Shown: piece after piece, positions 34,593 through 44,193 of the stretch | Layout: each line of letters opens with the position of its first letter | Numbering within the stretch: position 1 is the stretch's first letter | NCBI GenBank assembly: GCA_021297795.1 | Contig: JAJTGL010000032.1 | Location: 1 to 46,712, forward strand | Reading direction: 5' to 3' | Origin: Planctomycetaceae bacterium | Lineage (GTDB): Bacteria; Planctomycetota; Phycisphaerae; Phycisphaerales; SM1A02 | Length of the DNA: 46,712 bases | Notes under the pieces: model-generated | Told to the model about the DNA's origin: nothing | Databases searched by the model: none | Seen by the model: only the letters and a program-made list of their open reading frames with translations | Position numbers and translations under genes: made by a program

Positions 34593-35279
34593 TTAGCCCC
34601 TTGTGGGGACGAGATTGTCGCGCCCGCAGACGATCCAGTCGGCGATCTCGATCGCCTCGGCGAAGCTCTCGCGCGCGGCCTCGAGATCAAAGCATGGCGT
34701 GATCACCTGCCCTGCCGCAAGGTGCTCGACCGTGGCCACCGCATCGCCCGCAATGAGCGTGGTGGCGCCGCGCCCGGGAAGGAGAAGACCCGTGAGGCCC
34801 GGGGTGACACCCGGCATCGGAAAGAGATCGACGCCCGGTGCGAGCTTGTCGGGCGCGGGCCGGCAGCGTTCGATGATGGCGATCTCCTGGCCGATCGTCT
34901 TCACGAGATCCTCGTCGCGCGCCTCGTGCGCCTCCTTGATCTTCTCGATCAGCTGGACGCCGATCGCCTCGCGCTCGCGCTCGGAGACAAGCCACTCCGC
35001 GCGCTCGAAGGCGAGGATGCCGCGGCGATGGACCGGGCTCAGCGACGTGAGGAAGACGTGGGTGATCTCGTCGGGTCCGATCCCGGCGCGCTCGACGAGC
35101 CGCGGCACGAGCGCCTGCGCGGGTAGAGACGGATCGACGAGGATCTTCGCCTTGCCCGACACGATCAGCGATGTGGTTGCGTGCGGCGGCCGCACGGCAC
35201 CGCGCTCTCCCCAATGGGGATTCGCAGCGAGCGTGCCGATCGAGATCACGCGGAACGAGGCGGACGACATGACGGTCAT
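34593..35279 (-). CDS. Metallo-beta-lactamase-fold protein lacking most metal ligands
   Basis: 228-residue MBL-fold protein. Strand and helix pattern follow the family: 'TTSLIVSGKAKILVDPSLPA', 'ITHVFLTSLSPVHRRGILAF', 'VDLFPMPGVTPGLTGLLLPG', 'TTLIAGDAVATVEH'. But the HxHxDH motif is S79-L-S81-P-V83-H84, and the third-His segment 'PGHTPGH' is PGVTPGL. Only the bridging Asp in 'IAGDAV' and one His remain. A hydrolytic di-zinc site is therefore unlikely; it may be a binding protein or bind a single different metal. Start ATG 35279 has a TACCCT element nine bases upstream. It lies between coaD and panB on the same strand, with no obvious link to CoA synthesis. Confidence 0.75.
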   Translation of the reverse strand: MTVMSSASFRVISIGTLAANPHWGERGAVRPPHATTSLIVSGKAKILVDPSLPAQALVPRLVERAGIGPDEITHVFLTSLSPVHRRGILAFERAEWLVSEREREAIGVQLIEKIKEAHEARDEDLVKTIGQEIAIIERCRPAPDKLAPGVDLFPMPGVTPGLTGLLLPGRGATTLIAGDAVATVEHLAAGQVITPCFDLEAARESFAEAIEIADWIVCGRDNLVPTRG

Positions 35280-35288
35280 GGGTTGAGG

Positions 35289-35294
35289 AGGGTA
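35289..35294 (-). promoter_or_regulatory. -10 element TACCCT before the MBL-like gene
   Basis: Minus-strand GCTACCCT, nine bases, then ATG at 35279. The GCTA extension matches the other elements. Confidence 0.5.
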
Positions 35295-35340
35295 GCAGGC
35301 CGCACGGGCGGAACGGAGACGGCGCCGCGTGCGAGCGCGC

Positions 35341-35898
35341 CTACTCGACGAGTCCGTCGCGCGCGAGGCGGCCGATCGGGTTGGTCGGGTCGCCGCGCTT
35401 GGCGCGCAGCGCCTCGACGACGACCGGCGGCACGAGCGTCGAGAGCGCGTCGAGCGAGCCGCCGAGCGCAGCGATCTGCTTGATCAGGCTCGAGCTCGTG
35501 TAGGCGAAGTTCTCGCCGGTCACGATGAAGACCGTCTCGATGCCCGCGACCTGACGGTTCGTGATGGCGAGCTGGCATTCGCTGGCGAGATCCGTGATGT
35601 TGCGGATGCCGCGCACGATCGCGCAGGCGTTGACCGACTTCGCGTAGTCGACGGTGAGGCCCGTGTAGTGATCGACGCGCACGTGCGCCCCCGCCGACTC
35701 CTTCGTGGTCATCTCGGCGACGAGCGTGCGCGCGAGCGAGAGACGCTCCTCGAAGGTGAAGAGCGCCTCCTTGTTCGGATTGCGGCCGATCGCGAGCACG
35801 ACCTCGTCGAACATCCCGCGGCTTCGACGCAGGATGTCGAGGTGTCCGTAGCTGATCGGGTCGAACGAGCCGGTGTAGATGGCGAGATGACGGGCCAC
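35341..35898 (-). CDS. coaD: Phosphopantetheine adenylyltransferase
   Basis: Penultimate step of CoA synthesis (adenylation of phosphopantetheine). Nucleotidyltransferase motifs are YTGSFDPISYGHLDI (HxGH variant SYGH), 'FDEVVLAIGRNPNKEALFTF' (substrate site), 'YAKSVNACAIVRGIRN' and 'YTSSSLIKQIAALGG' (ISSS-type loop). The GTG at 35898 (VARHLAIYTGSF) is preferred over ATG 35913: a TACGAT element ends six bases before it, the same spacing as in other genes here, and the N-terminus then matches normal CoaD length before the GSFDP motif. The product has 185 residues. It is divergent from a long gap that carries a strong terminator. Confidence 0.92.
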   Translation of the reverse strand: MARHLAIYTGSFDPISYGHLDILRRSRGMFDEVVLAIGRNPNKEALFTFEERLSLARTLVAEMTTKESAGAHVRVDHYTGLTVDYAKSVNACAIVRGIRNITDLASECQLAITNRQVAGIETVFIVTGENFAYTSSSLIKQIAALGGSLDALSTLVPPVVVEALRAKRGDPTNPIGRLARDGLVE

Positions 35899-35904
35899 GC
35901 GGGC

Positions 35905-35910
35905 ATCGTA
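35905..35910 (-). promoter_or_regulatory. -10 element TACGAT that sets the coaD GTG start
   Basis: Minus-strand CGTACGAT, six bases (GCCCGC), then GTG at 35898. If used, the upstream ATG at 35913 would not be transcribed. Confidence 0.5.
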
Positions 35911-35913
35911 CAT

Positions 35914-36300
35914 CTCGGCAAAGGGCCTTTCGGTCGCGGAGATGCGCCCGCGGGGCTCTTCGAGGGGGAGTTCCGGCCCGCACAGACCATCCAGAGCGAC
36001 CGACGCAGCCTGCCGGAGGCGCCGCAACCGACGCACACCGCACAGAGCGACCCTCCCTGCGCAGGATCCGCGAGGGATCCACGCGAGGCGCTTGCTTCTT
36101 TCCCGCTGGAATCGACCCTTCTCATGTCGACCGCCGCGTAAGGGACTCCGCGGCGCCGACAGCTTCGACTCCACGAGGTTCGCCTCTGGGAATCGATCTT
36201 GGATCGGCCCCGCATCGGATCGCCTCCCCGATCGGGGCTCCCAACGACTCCGTGCGGGACGGGGTGACTGAGGAGCACCCCGTCCCGTCTTGACCGCGCA
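35914..36300 (+). other. Long gap without a clear gene; possible untranslated RNA
   Basis: About 390 bases between the divergent coaD start and a strong + strand terminator. The frames that cross it are Arg/Pro/Ser-rich and resemble nothing. A 12-bp inverted repeat CGGGACGGGGTG/CACCCCGTCCCG (36255-36266 with 36276-36287) with a nine-base loop precedes the terminator. The arrangement would suit a small RNA or a leader/attenuator of the AhpD-like gene downstream. I recognise none of the standard RNAs (RNase P, tmRNA, SRP, 6S) in it. Confidence 0.35.
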
Positions 36301-36338
36301 CAGCCGCCCCGCCTCGTCCGCGGGGCGGCTGCCTTTTT
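36301..36338 (+). terminator. Strong intrinsic terminator
   Basis: Perfect 12-bp stem CAGCCGCCCCGC/GCGGGGCGGCTG (36301-36312, 36320-36331) with a seven-base loop, then CC and five T. It is the best intrinsic terminator in the window, on the + strand, yet no + strand gene ends before it. Confidence 0.85.
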
Positions 36339-36471
36339 GCGCCCGTCTCGACGCAGGGCGAATCCGCACGCTGCCCCATGGCCTCGCAATCGCCCCGTGA
36401 CAACACTCCTTCCCGGAGCGCCGTTGGGCGCGGAGATACGGGAAGACACGGGACGCACACGGAGGCCAGCC

Positions 36472-37017
36472 ATGCCGCGACTTGCGATCGTCGAACCGAA
36501 AGACGCCACAGGGGACGCCGCCCGCATCCTCGCGGGGGCTCCGATCAACATCTACAAGGGCATCGCCGCGAACCCGGAGATCTTCACCGCGTTCATCGGC
36601 TTCATGCGCGCGATCGGAACGAGCGGCGCCATCACGAAGGCGGAGAAGGAGCTGGTGATGCTGTTCGCCGCCGAATCGCGGCGTTGCGGCTACTGCGTGG
36701 CCGCGCATACGCGCGTCGCCGCGGGTGCGGGGATCGGCGCGGAGAATGCTCTGGCGGCGCGGCGCGGCGTGGGCGCAACGCCGCGTGCGCAGGCGTTGCT
36801 CGACTTCACGCGGGCGGTGATCGCGAAGAACGGTACGGTCAGCGATGCGGAGCTCGCGGCGTTCCGGGCGGCCGGGTTCGATGACCGCGCGGCGATCGAG
36901 GTGGTGGCGGCGATCACGGCGATGACGTTCACGGCGCTTTACAACCACGTGAACGACACGGAGGTCGACTTCCCGCCGGTGCCGAAGGTCGAGCAGGCCG
37001 TGTGCGCGGCGTGCTGA
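36472..37017 (+). CDS. AhpD/carboxymuconolactone decarboxylase-like peroxidase-related protein
   Basis: 181-residue all-helical protein with the AhpD redox motif ExxxCxxCxxxH: Glu68, Cys72, Cys75, His79 (ESRRCGYCVAAH). Such proteins act as thiol peroxidases or reduce peroxiredoxins. Length and the 'FTRAVIAKNGTVSDAELAAF' and 'AIEVVAAITAMTFTALYNHV' helices fit the peroxidase-related (uncharacterised) AhpD subgroup. Start ATG 36472 has GGAGG seven bases upstream. It ends with a Cys-x-x-Cys (VCAAC), unusual and possibly a second redox pair. Single gene, with a terminator 130 bases upstream and repeats downstream. Confidence 0.85.
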   Translation: MPRLAIVEPKDATGDAARILAGAPINIYKGIAANPEIFTAFIGFMRAIGTSGAITKAEKELVMLFAAESRRCGYCVAAHTRVAAGAGIGAENALAARRGVGATPRAQALLDFTRAVIAKNGTVSDAELAAFRAAGFDDRAAIEVVAAITAMTFTALYNHVNDTEVDFPPVPKVEQAVCAAC

Positions 37018-37129
37018 GCAAGGATGCCGGGGGATTCCCTCGGTTCAGCGCGGGGTTCGGCGGGGTCTGACCATCGGCGTTGCCGCATCGATGGGGACCC
37101 GTGCTGGAGACCCGTGCCGCGCAGTGGGG

Positions 37130-37517
37130 ACCCGTGCCGCGCAGCGACCCGCTCGGACCCGTTCGTACCCGGTAGCCTCCCGGCACCGCGAGGCCCGTGC
37201 GCATCTGCCGCGCATGAAACGGCTTCCGTTTACAACGCCCGGTACCCGGGAAGCACCCGCTCGTACCCGCTTGTACCCGCCAGCCTCTCGGCACCGTTCG
37301 AAAGCGGGCGGCTGAAGCCACGCCTTGGGAACCCGTGCCGCGCAGCGACCCGCTTGTACTCGTTCGTACCCGGCAGCCTCCCGGCACCGCGAGGACCGCG
37401 CGCATCTGCCGCGCGTGAAACGGCTTCCGTTTACAACGCCCGGTACCCGGGAAGCACCCGCTCGTACCCGCTTGTACCCGCCAGCCTCTCGGCACCGTTC
37501 GAAAGCGGGCGGCTGAA
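37130..37517. repeat. 201-bp direct tandem repeat with internal half-repeats
   Basis: Copy A 37130-37330 and copy B 37331-37517 run side by side with few differences. Shared landmarks are ACCCGTGCCGCGCAGCGACC, GAAACGGCTTCCGTTTACAA and CGCCCGGTACCCGGGAAGCA. Each copy itself contains two versions of a roughly 45-base block (ACCCGCTCGTACCCG..., ending CTCGGCACCG). The blocks are rich in TACCC/GGGTA. Frames through it are open on both strands only because of the composition. The gap 37018-37579 has no gene. Confidence 0.85.
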
Positions 37518-37561
37518 ACGCGCGAAGCGAAGCTTCGATAGCCCGTCGGTCGCGAGCGCTC
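37500..37561. repeat. Second REP-like hairpin element
   Basis: CGAAAGCGGGC ... CGAAGCGAAGCTTCG ... GCCCG, then TCGGTCGCGAGCGCTC. It has the outer CGGGC/GCCCG stem and the same right flank as the element beside thyX; the inner stem differs in sequence but is kept as a hairpin. It partly overlaps the end of tandem copy B. A shortened TCGCGAGCTCTCA occurs again at the stop codon of the next gene (37570-37582). Confidence 0.65.
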
Positions 37562-37579
37562 AAACCACGTCGCGAGCTC

Positions 37580-38095
37580 TCAGGAGACGAACTTCTTCAG
37601 CCCCGCGCCCTCGAGAAGCGTGCGGAAGTTCTCGCCGAAGACGAAGTTCTCCTCGGGAAACTCGACGCCCGCACGGTTCTGGTCGAGGTGGCTGAACATC
37701 AGCTCGATGCGGCCGACCGGCGCCCACGCCTCGTCGACGAACGACCAGCGCTCCACAATGCCGACGGTGCTCGCGCCCATGTCATCCATGCGCTCGATCG
37801 ACGCGTCGTAGCGGATCGTCTCGCCCGGGGTGACGTCGCGTTCGAATGTGGCCGAGACGACCTTGGCCAGGACGACCTTCTCGCGGAAGCCATGCACGCT
37901 TCCGACGAGGATGCCGGCGGTCTGCGCCATGCCCTCGAGGATGAGCGAGTTCGGCATCACCGGAGCCGCGGGCAGTCCACCCTCGGCCGGAAAATGCTGG
38001 TGAAGATGCTCCTCGGCGAGCGAGACGTTCTTCACGGCGACGAGCCGCTTCTCGGGCTCGAACGCCACGACCTTGTCGATCCACATCCAACGCAT
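37580..38095 (-). CDS. Hotdog-fold 3-hydroxyacyl-ACP dehydratase (FabA/FabZ-like)
   Basis: 171-residue dehydratase. Catalytic His34 in 'EEHLHQHFP' and Glu54 in 'MPNSLILEGMAQTAGIL' match the FabA/FabZ pair; here the segment before MPNS is GGLPAAPV in place of FabZ's GxPVxPG. Later 'ATFERDVTPGETIRYDASIE' is the usual strand-turn-strand. About 25 residues longer than FabZ, with a C-terminal extension. Start ATG 38095 has a TAGAGT element eight bases upstream. It shares the strand with the ACP and a second hotdog gene upstream, so all three are likely one fatty-acyl pathway. Confidence 0.85.
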   Translation of the reverse strand: MRWMWIDKVVAFEPEKRLVAVKNVSLAEEHLHQHFPAEGGLPAAPVMPNSLILEGMAQTAGILVGSVHGFREKVVLAKVVSATFERDVTPGETIRYDASIERMDDMGASTVGIVERWSFVDEAWAPVGRIELMFSHLDQNRAGVEFPEENFVFGENFRTLLEGAGLKKFVS

Positions 38096-38103
38096 GGGCG
38101 GAG

Positions 38104-38109
38104 ACTCTA
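38104..38109 (-). promoter_or_regulatory. -10 element TAGAGT before the first hotdog gene
   Basis: Minus-strand GCTAGAGT, eight bases, then ATG at 38095; keeps the GCTANNNT pattern. Confidence 0.5.
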
Positions 38110-38367
38110 GCAGTTGCGATCGCTGCCGCGAGTTCCACGGCCAAGGCCAACGGCCGTTGGGTGCCACATCCCGCGAGGGCGAAGCCCAAGCGGGCAGTGC
38201 TCGCCCGGCGTGACAAGGGTCGAGGGACGGCGCGAAGCGCCGGTCCTCTGATCACGTCGGACGAAGACCGCCGCACTGCGTGCGACGTCTCACGTTGCTC
38301 GCGAAGGGAACGACACCACCCGGTCGACTTGGCCGACCGGACCATCCGTCGCATGTCTGCAGCGCGC

Positions 38368-38772
38368 TTACGCCGCGAGCTTGCGCTCGACGAAGTCGCA
38401 CAGGCTCTTCACAGTGAAGAGCGTCGGGAGCTTCGTGATCTGCGGATCCGACTCGAAGTCGCCGAGCGCCACGTGAGGGACCTTCTCCTTGAGGAGCGCG
38501 AGGCCCTTCGCCGTGACCTTGCCGTTCTCGACGAGCGTCGGATCGGTCATGAGGTTCTCCGGGAAGAGCTCGCCCTGCGCGATCTTGAACGGCTTCTCCG
38601 GCGTCGAGAACTTCTTCTCGAGGCGGAAGACGATGTCGAGGTAGTCGATGCTCTCGGCGCCGAGGTCGCCCTTCAGGGTCGCGGTGGCGACCACGTCGTC
38701 CTCGTCCACTCCGAGGGCGTCTACCAGCACGTCACGCACGTCGGCTTCGATGTCTTCGCGGCTCTTCGCCAT
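38368..38772 (-). CDS. Acyl carrier protein with an unusually long insertion
   Basis: 134-residue ACP (standard ACP 76-80). The phosphopantetheine attachment site is LKGDLGAESIDYLDIVFRLE, with Ser41 (GAES where classic ACP has GADS). Helix II is followed by about 40 extra residues, 'STPEKPFKIAQGELFPENLM' and 'VTAKGLALLKEKVPHVALGD', before the final helix 'TVKSLCDFVERKL'. Start ATG 38772 has a GGAGA site eight bases upstream; Met at 38784 is the alternative. It lies between two hotdog dehydratases on the same strand, suggesting a dedicated acyl chain pathway distinct from housekeeping synthesis. No ketosynthase is in the window. Confidence 0.88.
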   Translation of the reverse strand: MAKSREDIEADVRDVLVDALGVDEDDVVATATLKGDLGAESIDYLDIVFRLEKKFSTPEKPFKIAQGELFPENLMTDPTLVENGKVTAKGLALLKEKVPHVALGDFESDPQITKLPTLFTVKSLCDFVERKLAA

Positions 38773-38850
38773 CACGGTCTCCACAGTCGCACCCCAGAGG
38801 GGGCGGCGTCGTTCGAATACCCAGCCATCGGCCGGGCAGGTCCCGAAACT

Positions 38851-39255
38851 TCAGTTCCGGAGGGGGCGCAGTATAAGGCGACCCGACACGGCCGTTTCGG
38901 AGGGCGCGGCCGGGTCCGTCGCGCCGCGGAGAACCGTTCCCTGCGCCTTGAAGACCACGGACCCGTCGTCCTTGGTCTTCTCGAGGTTCACCTCCACCCG
39001 GAGGGTCTCCCCCGGCCGCACGAAACTGCCGTAGCGGAGGGCCTTGACCTCGCCGAGCACCATGCGCGGGGTGCCCCGCTTCTCAAGGACCGCTCGGGCG
39101 GCCTGGGTGAGCGCCTCCACCATGAACACGCCGGGGAGCACCGGAAAGCCTGGGAAGTGGTCCTGGAGGTACTCCTCGGCGGCGGTCACGTTCTTGACGG
39201 CGACGGCCGAGGAGTCGTTCAGTTCGAGGAAGCGGTCGACGAGCCGGAAGTGCAT
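38851..39255 (-). CDS. Hotdog-fold 3-hydroxyacyl-ACP dehydratase (FabZ-like)
   Basis: 134-residue dehydratase closer to FabZ than its neighbour. His33 in 'QDHFPGFPVLPGVFMVEALT' and Glu47 in the same segment form the catalytic pair. 'LKSLRYGSFVRPGETLRVEV'-like strands (here EVKALRYGSFVRPGETLRVE) follow. Length near FabZ (about 145). Start ATG 39255 lies seven bases after a TACCTT element. First gene of the hotdog-ACP-hotdog group, divergent from ftsK. Confidence 0.88.
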   Translation of the reverse strand: MHFRLVDRFLELNDSSAVAVKNVTAAEEYLQDHFPGFPVLPGVFMVEALTQAARAVLEKRGTPRMVLGEVKALRYGSFVRPGETLRVEVNLEKTKDDGSVVFKAQGTVLRGATDPAAPSETAVSGRLILRPLRN

Positions 39256-39262
39256 GGGGGGC

Positions 39263-39268
39263 AAGGTA
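39263..39268 (-). promoter_or_regulatory. -10 element TACCTT before the FabZ-like gene
   Basis: Minus-strand GCTACCTT, seven bases, then ATG at 39255; could drive the whole hotdog-ACP-hotdog group. Confidence 0.55.
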
Positions 39269-39382
39269 GCGGGAAGGCGCCGGACCGGGTGGGCGCGCCC
39301 TCCGCGGCCGACCGTCCGGCCCGAGCCTCCGCACCACGGCGATCCTTGGGCTTTTCGCGGGCGCCGAGCCGATATCGGGACC

Positions 39383-42067
<2,685 letters not shown>

Positions 42068-42119
42068 TGCGGTCGAGGCGTGGCGCCGGTGAACGGCGCA
42101 GTACACGAACGACGAACCA

Positions 42120-42145
42120 GCGGCCCGCGCGAAAGCGCGGGCCGC
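42120..42145 (+). terminator. Hairpin terminator behind ftsK
   Basis: Perfect 11-bp stem GCGGCCCGCGC/GCGCGGGCCGC around a GAAA tetraloop, 52 bases after the ftsK stop, followed by GTTCGTC without a T run. Confidence 0.65.
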
Positions 42146-42210
42146 GTTCGTCAGCGTCCGTCGACGTCCGTCGGTGCCTGACACATGCCAACCCGTGCCG
42201 GGCACAGAAC

Positions 42211-42328
42211 GGCACGTGCCAGACACGAAGCGGCGTTGACGTAAATCGCCATATCGACGCGTGTTACGGAGACACGACCACGTGCACGGCACGTGCCAGG
42301 CGGTGCCAGGCACCGCACGGCACGTGCC
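42211..42328. repeat. Three GGCACGTGCC palindromes with GTGCCAGGCACC-type repeats
   Basis: Perfect palindrome GGCACGTGCC at 42211, 42288 and 42319. Between and around them are GTGCC/GGCAC variants (CGGTGCCAGGCACCG at 42301, GTGCCGGGCAC at 42196). The whole stretch 42181-42345 can fold into several alternative hairpins. It occupies the gap between ftsK and the NERD-helicase and touches that gene's promoter. Compatible with REP-type intergenic elements; no transposase is in the window. Confidence 0.7.
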
Positions 42329-42347
42329 GTGCACCGTCTGGCACCAT

Positions 42348-42353
42348 TACACT
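42348..42353 (+). promoter_or_regulatory. -10 element TACACT before the NERD-helicase gene
   Basis: ATTACACT, nine bases, then ATG 42363. It lies 19 bases past the last palindrome, so a protein bound there could affect the promoter. Confidence 0.5.
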
Positions 42354-42362
42354 CAGCGCCCG

Positions 42363-44150
42363 ATGGCGGAGTTCTTTCCGAAGGTCCCGTACGAAGTGCG
42401 GGGTGAAGGTGCCGAGCGGGCTTCCAACGAGCCCGAGCTCGTCATGCGCGCATGCCTCGAGGAGGCGCTTGCCGACCGCCCCTGGATCGTCATCCAGAAC
42501 CTCCTCGTCCAGGACCCCGACTCCATCGGCACCCGCGAGCTCGATTTCGTCGTCATCGACCCCGACCGCGGACTGATCGTCATCGAGGTGAAGGGTGGCG
42601 ACTACCGCTTCGACGCCGAGAACGGCTGGCATCGCCGCGTGCGCGGCGAGGTCCGTCAGTTCGACCGCGACGCGCCCTCGCAAGCGGTGAGCTCGATGCA
42701 CGCCCTCGTGCGTGCGCTCGCCCACTACGGCTCCCACGACGAGAGGCGTCCGCCGTACCTCCACGGTTGGTTCCTCGCACTCGTCGACGCGCACGTGGAC
42801 TTCGACACCGTTCCCATCAGCGCCCGCAAGCACGTTCTCTCGGCCAATCACTGCCGCAGCGCACCGCGCCTCCGCGCCGAGATCGACGAGATGTTCGAGG
42901 CGCTCGCGCGCCGATTCCCCGATGTACCGCTGGGCGAGGCGTCGCCCATGCGGCGCATCGTGTCGCGCCACATCCTGCCAAGCATGAAGTCGGCGCTCTA
43001 CGTCAGCGACGAGATCGCAAACGCGCGCGTCGTCGAACACGACGTGATGCGGCCAGTGCGCGGGATCGTCGACGCGACCTCGCGACTCGACCGCGTCAAC
43101 ATCGAGGGCTATGCGGGAACAGGAAAGACCTACGCCGCACTCCACCGCGCCCGAAAGGAGCTCGCCGCGGGCCGCAGAACCCTTGTCACCTGCTTCAACG
43201 AACCGCTTGCGAGCACGCTCGGCCGCGCGATCGGAGCCCGCCCCATCGGCCCCACGACGCCGCTGCGCGAGATCCGCGCCGATCGCATCGTCGTGGCGAA
43301 CCTTCACAACCTTGCCACGGCCGCTGCGAATGGCGTCGGGCGTACGCCGCCGAACTCGCTCCCGCTCGGCGAACGCTACGACCTCCTCATCGAGATCCTC
43401 GCCTCGATCGCGCGCGAGGGTGGACTCGGGGACTTCGACTCCATCGTCATCGACGAGGGCCAGGACTTCACCCTGCCGATGCTCGACGCGATCGACGCGC
43501 TCGGAAGTGCCGGCGTCCGCATCGCTTTCTTCCATGATCCGCTGCAGGCGATCTACGGCGCTCCCGCCACCGCCGAGATCGAGCGTCGGTTCGGTCGGCC
43601 GCTTGTCCTTCGGGAGAACCTGCGCAACTCGGTCTCGATCACCGCCTTCCTCCGCTCGCTCGATCCGGAACGGCTCTGCGAGATCGACGCTCCCCCCTCG
43701 GTACGCGAGGGCCAGCAGGTGGTCGTCGCCGAGTTCGCGTCCGACGACACCGCCGGACAACGCGACGCGATCCGACGCATCGTGCGGTTCCTCGTCGACG
43801 AAGAGGGTGTCCGCCCCGAGGACATCGTGCTTCTCTCGCCCTTCCGGCAGGGGCGCGGCGTCATGTCGACCATCGATATCGTCGCGGGAATCCCTCTCGT
43901 GTCGCTCGGCGACGCGCTCGTCCGAAGCGAGGACGATCCGCCGTGCCTCCGCTGGGAGACGCTCCATCGCTTCAAGGGGCTTGAGGCGCCGGCGGTGATC
44001 CTCCACGACGTGCGCGGCAGCGGCCCGAACGTCGAGCTCGAGGCGATCTACACCGCTTGCTCGCGCGCCCAGCACGCGCTGTACGTCCTGCGCACCGATG
44101 ACTACGCCGGCGGCGCTCCGCTGCCGATCCAGGGCTCGCTGCCGGACTGA
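42363..44150 (+). CDS. NERD-domain nuclease fused to UvrD-like helicase
   Basis: 595-residue two-part protein. Residues about 20-140 are a NERD (nuclease-related) domain with the restriction-fold core: 'GTRELDFVVIDPDRGLIVIE' followed by VKGG gives the D...ExK catalytic pattern (Glu-Val-Lys). Residues about 245-590 are a superfamily 1 helicase: Walker A GYAGTGKTY (249-257), Walker B SIVIDEGQDF (about 360), 'FHDPLQAIYG' (motif III), 'LRENLRNS' (motif IV) and 'WETLHRFKGLEAPAVILHDV' (motif V), 'YTACSRAQHALYVL' (motif VI). All core motifs look intact, so it should be active. Such fusions act in DNA repair or anti-phage defence; the sequence does not decide. Single gene, palindrome-rich promoter region upstream. 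Confidence 0.85.
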   Translation: MAEFFPKVPYEVRGEGAERASNEPELVMRACLEEALADRPWIVIQNLLVQDPDSIGTRELDFVVIDPDRGLIVIEVKGGDYRFDAENGWHRRVRGEVRQFDRDAPSQAVSSMHALVRALAHYGSHDERRPPYLHGWFLALVDAHVDFDTVPISARKHVLSANHCRSAPRLRAEIDEMFEALARRFPDVPLGEASPMRRIVSRHILPSMKSALYVSDEIANARVVEHDVMRPVRGIVDATSRLDRVNIEGYAGTGKTYAALHRARKELAAGRRTLVTCFNEPLASTLGRAIGARPIGPTTPLREIRADRIVVANLHNLATAAANGVGRTPPNSLPLGERYDLLIEILASIAREGGLGDFDSIVIDEGQDFTLPMLDAIDALGSAGVRIAFFHDPLQAIYGAPATAEIERRFGRPLVLRENLRNSVSITAFLRSLDPERLCEIDAPPSVREGQQVVVAEFASDDTAGQRDAIRRIVRFLVDEEGVRPEDIVLLSPFRQGRGVMSTIDIVAGIPLVSLGDALVRSEDDPPCLRWETLHRFKGLEAPAVILHDVRGSGPNVELEAIYTACSRAQHALYVLRTDDYAGGAPLPIQGSLPD

Positions 44151-44193
44151 TCGCGTTTTCCCGAAAACCCTCGGCGCCTGCCGATGAATCGAT

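Noticed and set aside
35942-36271. 109-codon frame ending just before the strong terminator
   Set aside because: Arg/Pro/Ser-rich with no domain, no ribosome-binding site and no TANNNT element; composition is like other shadow frames.
37130-37517. CRISPR array
   Set aside because: Only two adjacent ~200-bp copies, no spacers and no cas genes nearby.
36929-37695. Open frames on both strands through the 201-bp repeat
   Set aside because: The frames exist because the repeat lacks stops; the predicted peptides repeat with it and have no start signal or known domain.
38800-38830. GTTCGAATAC resembling a tRNA T-loop upstream of the ACP gene
   Set aside because: Flanking bases do not pair into a T-stem or acceptor stem.
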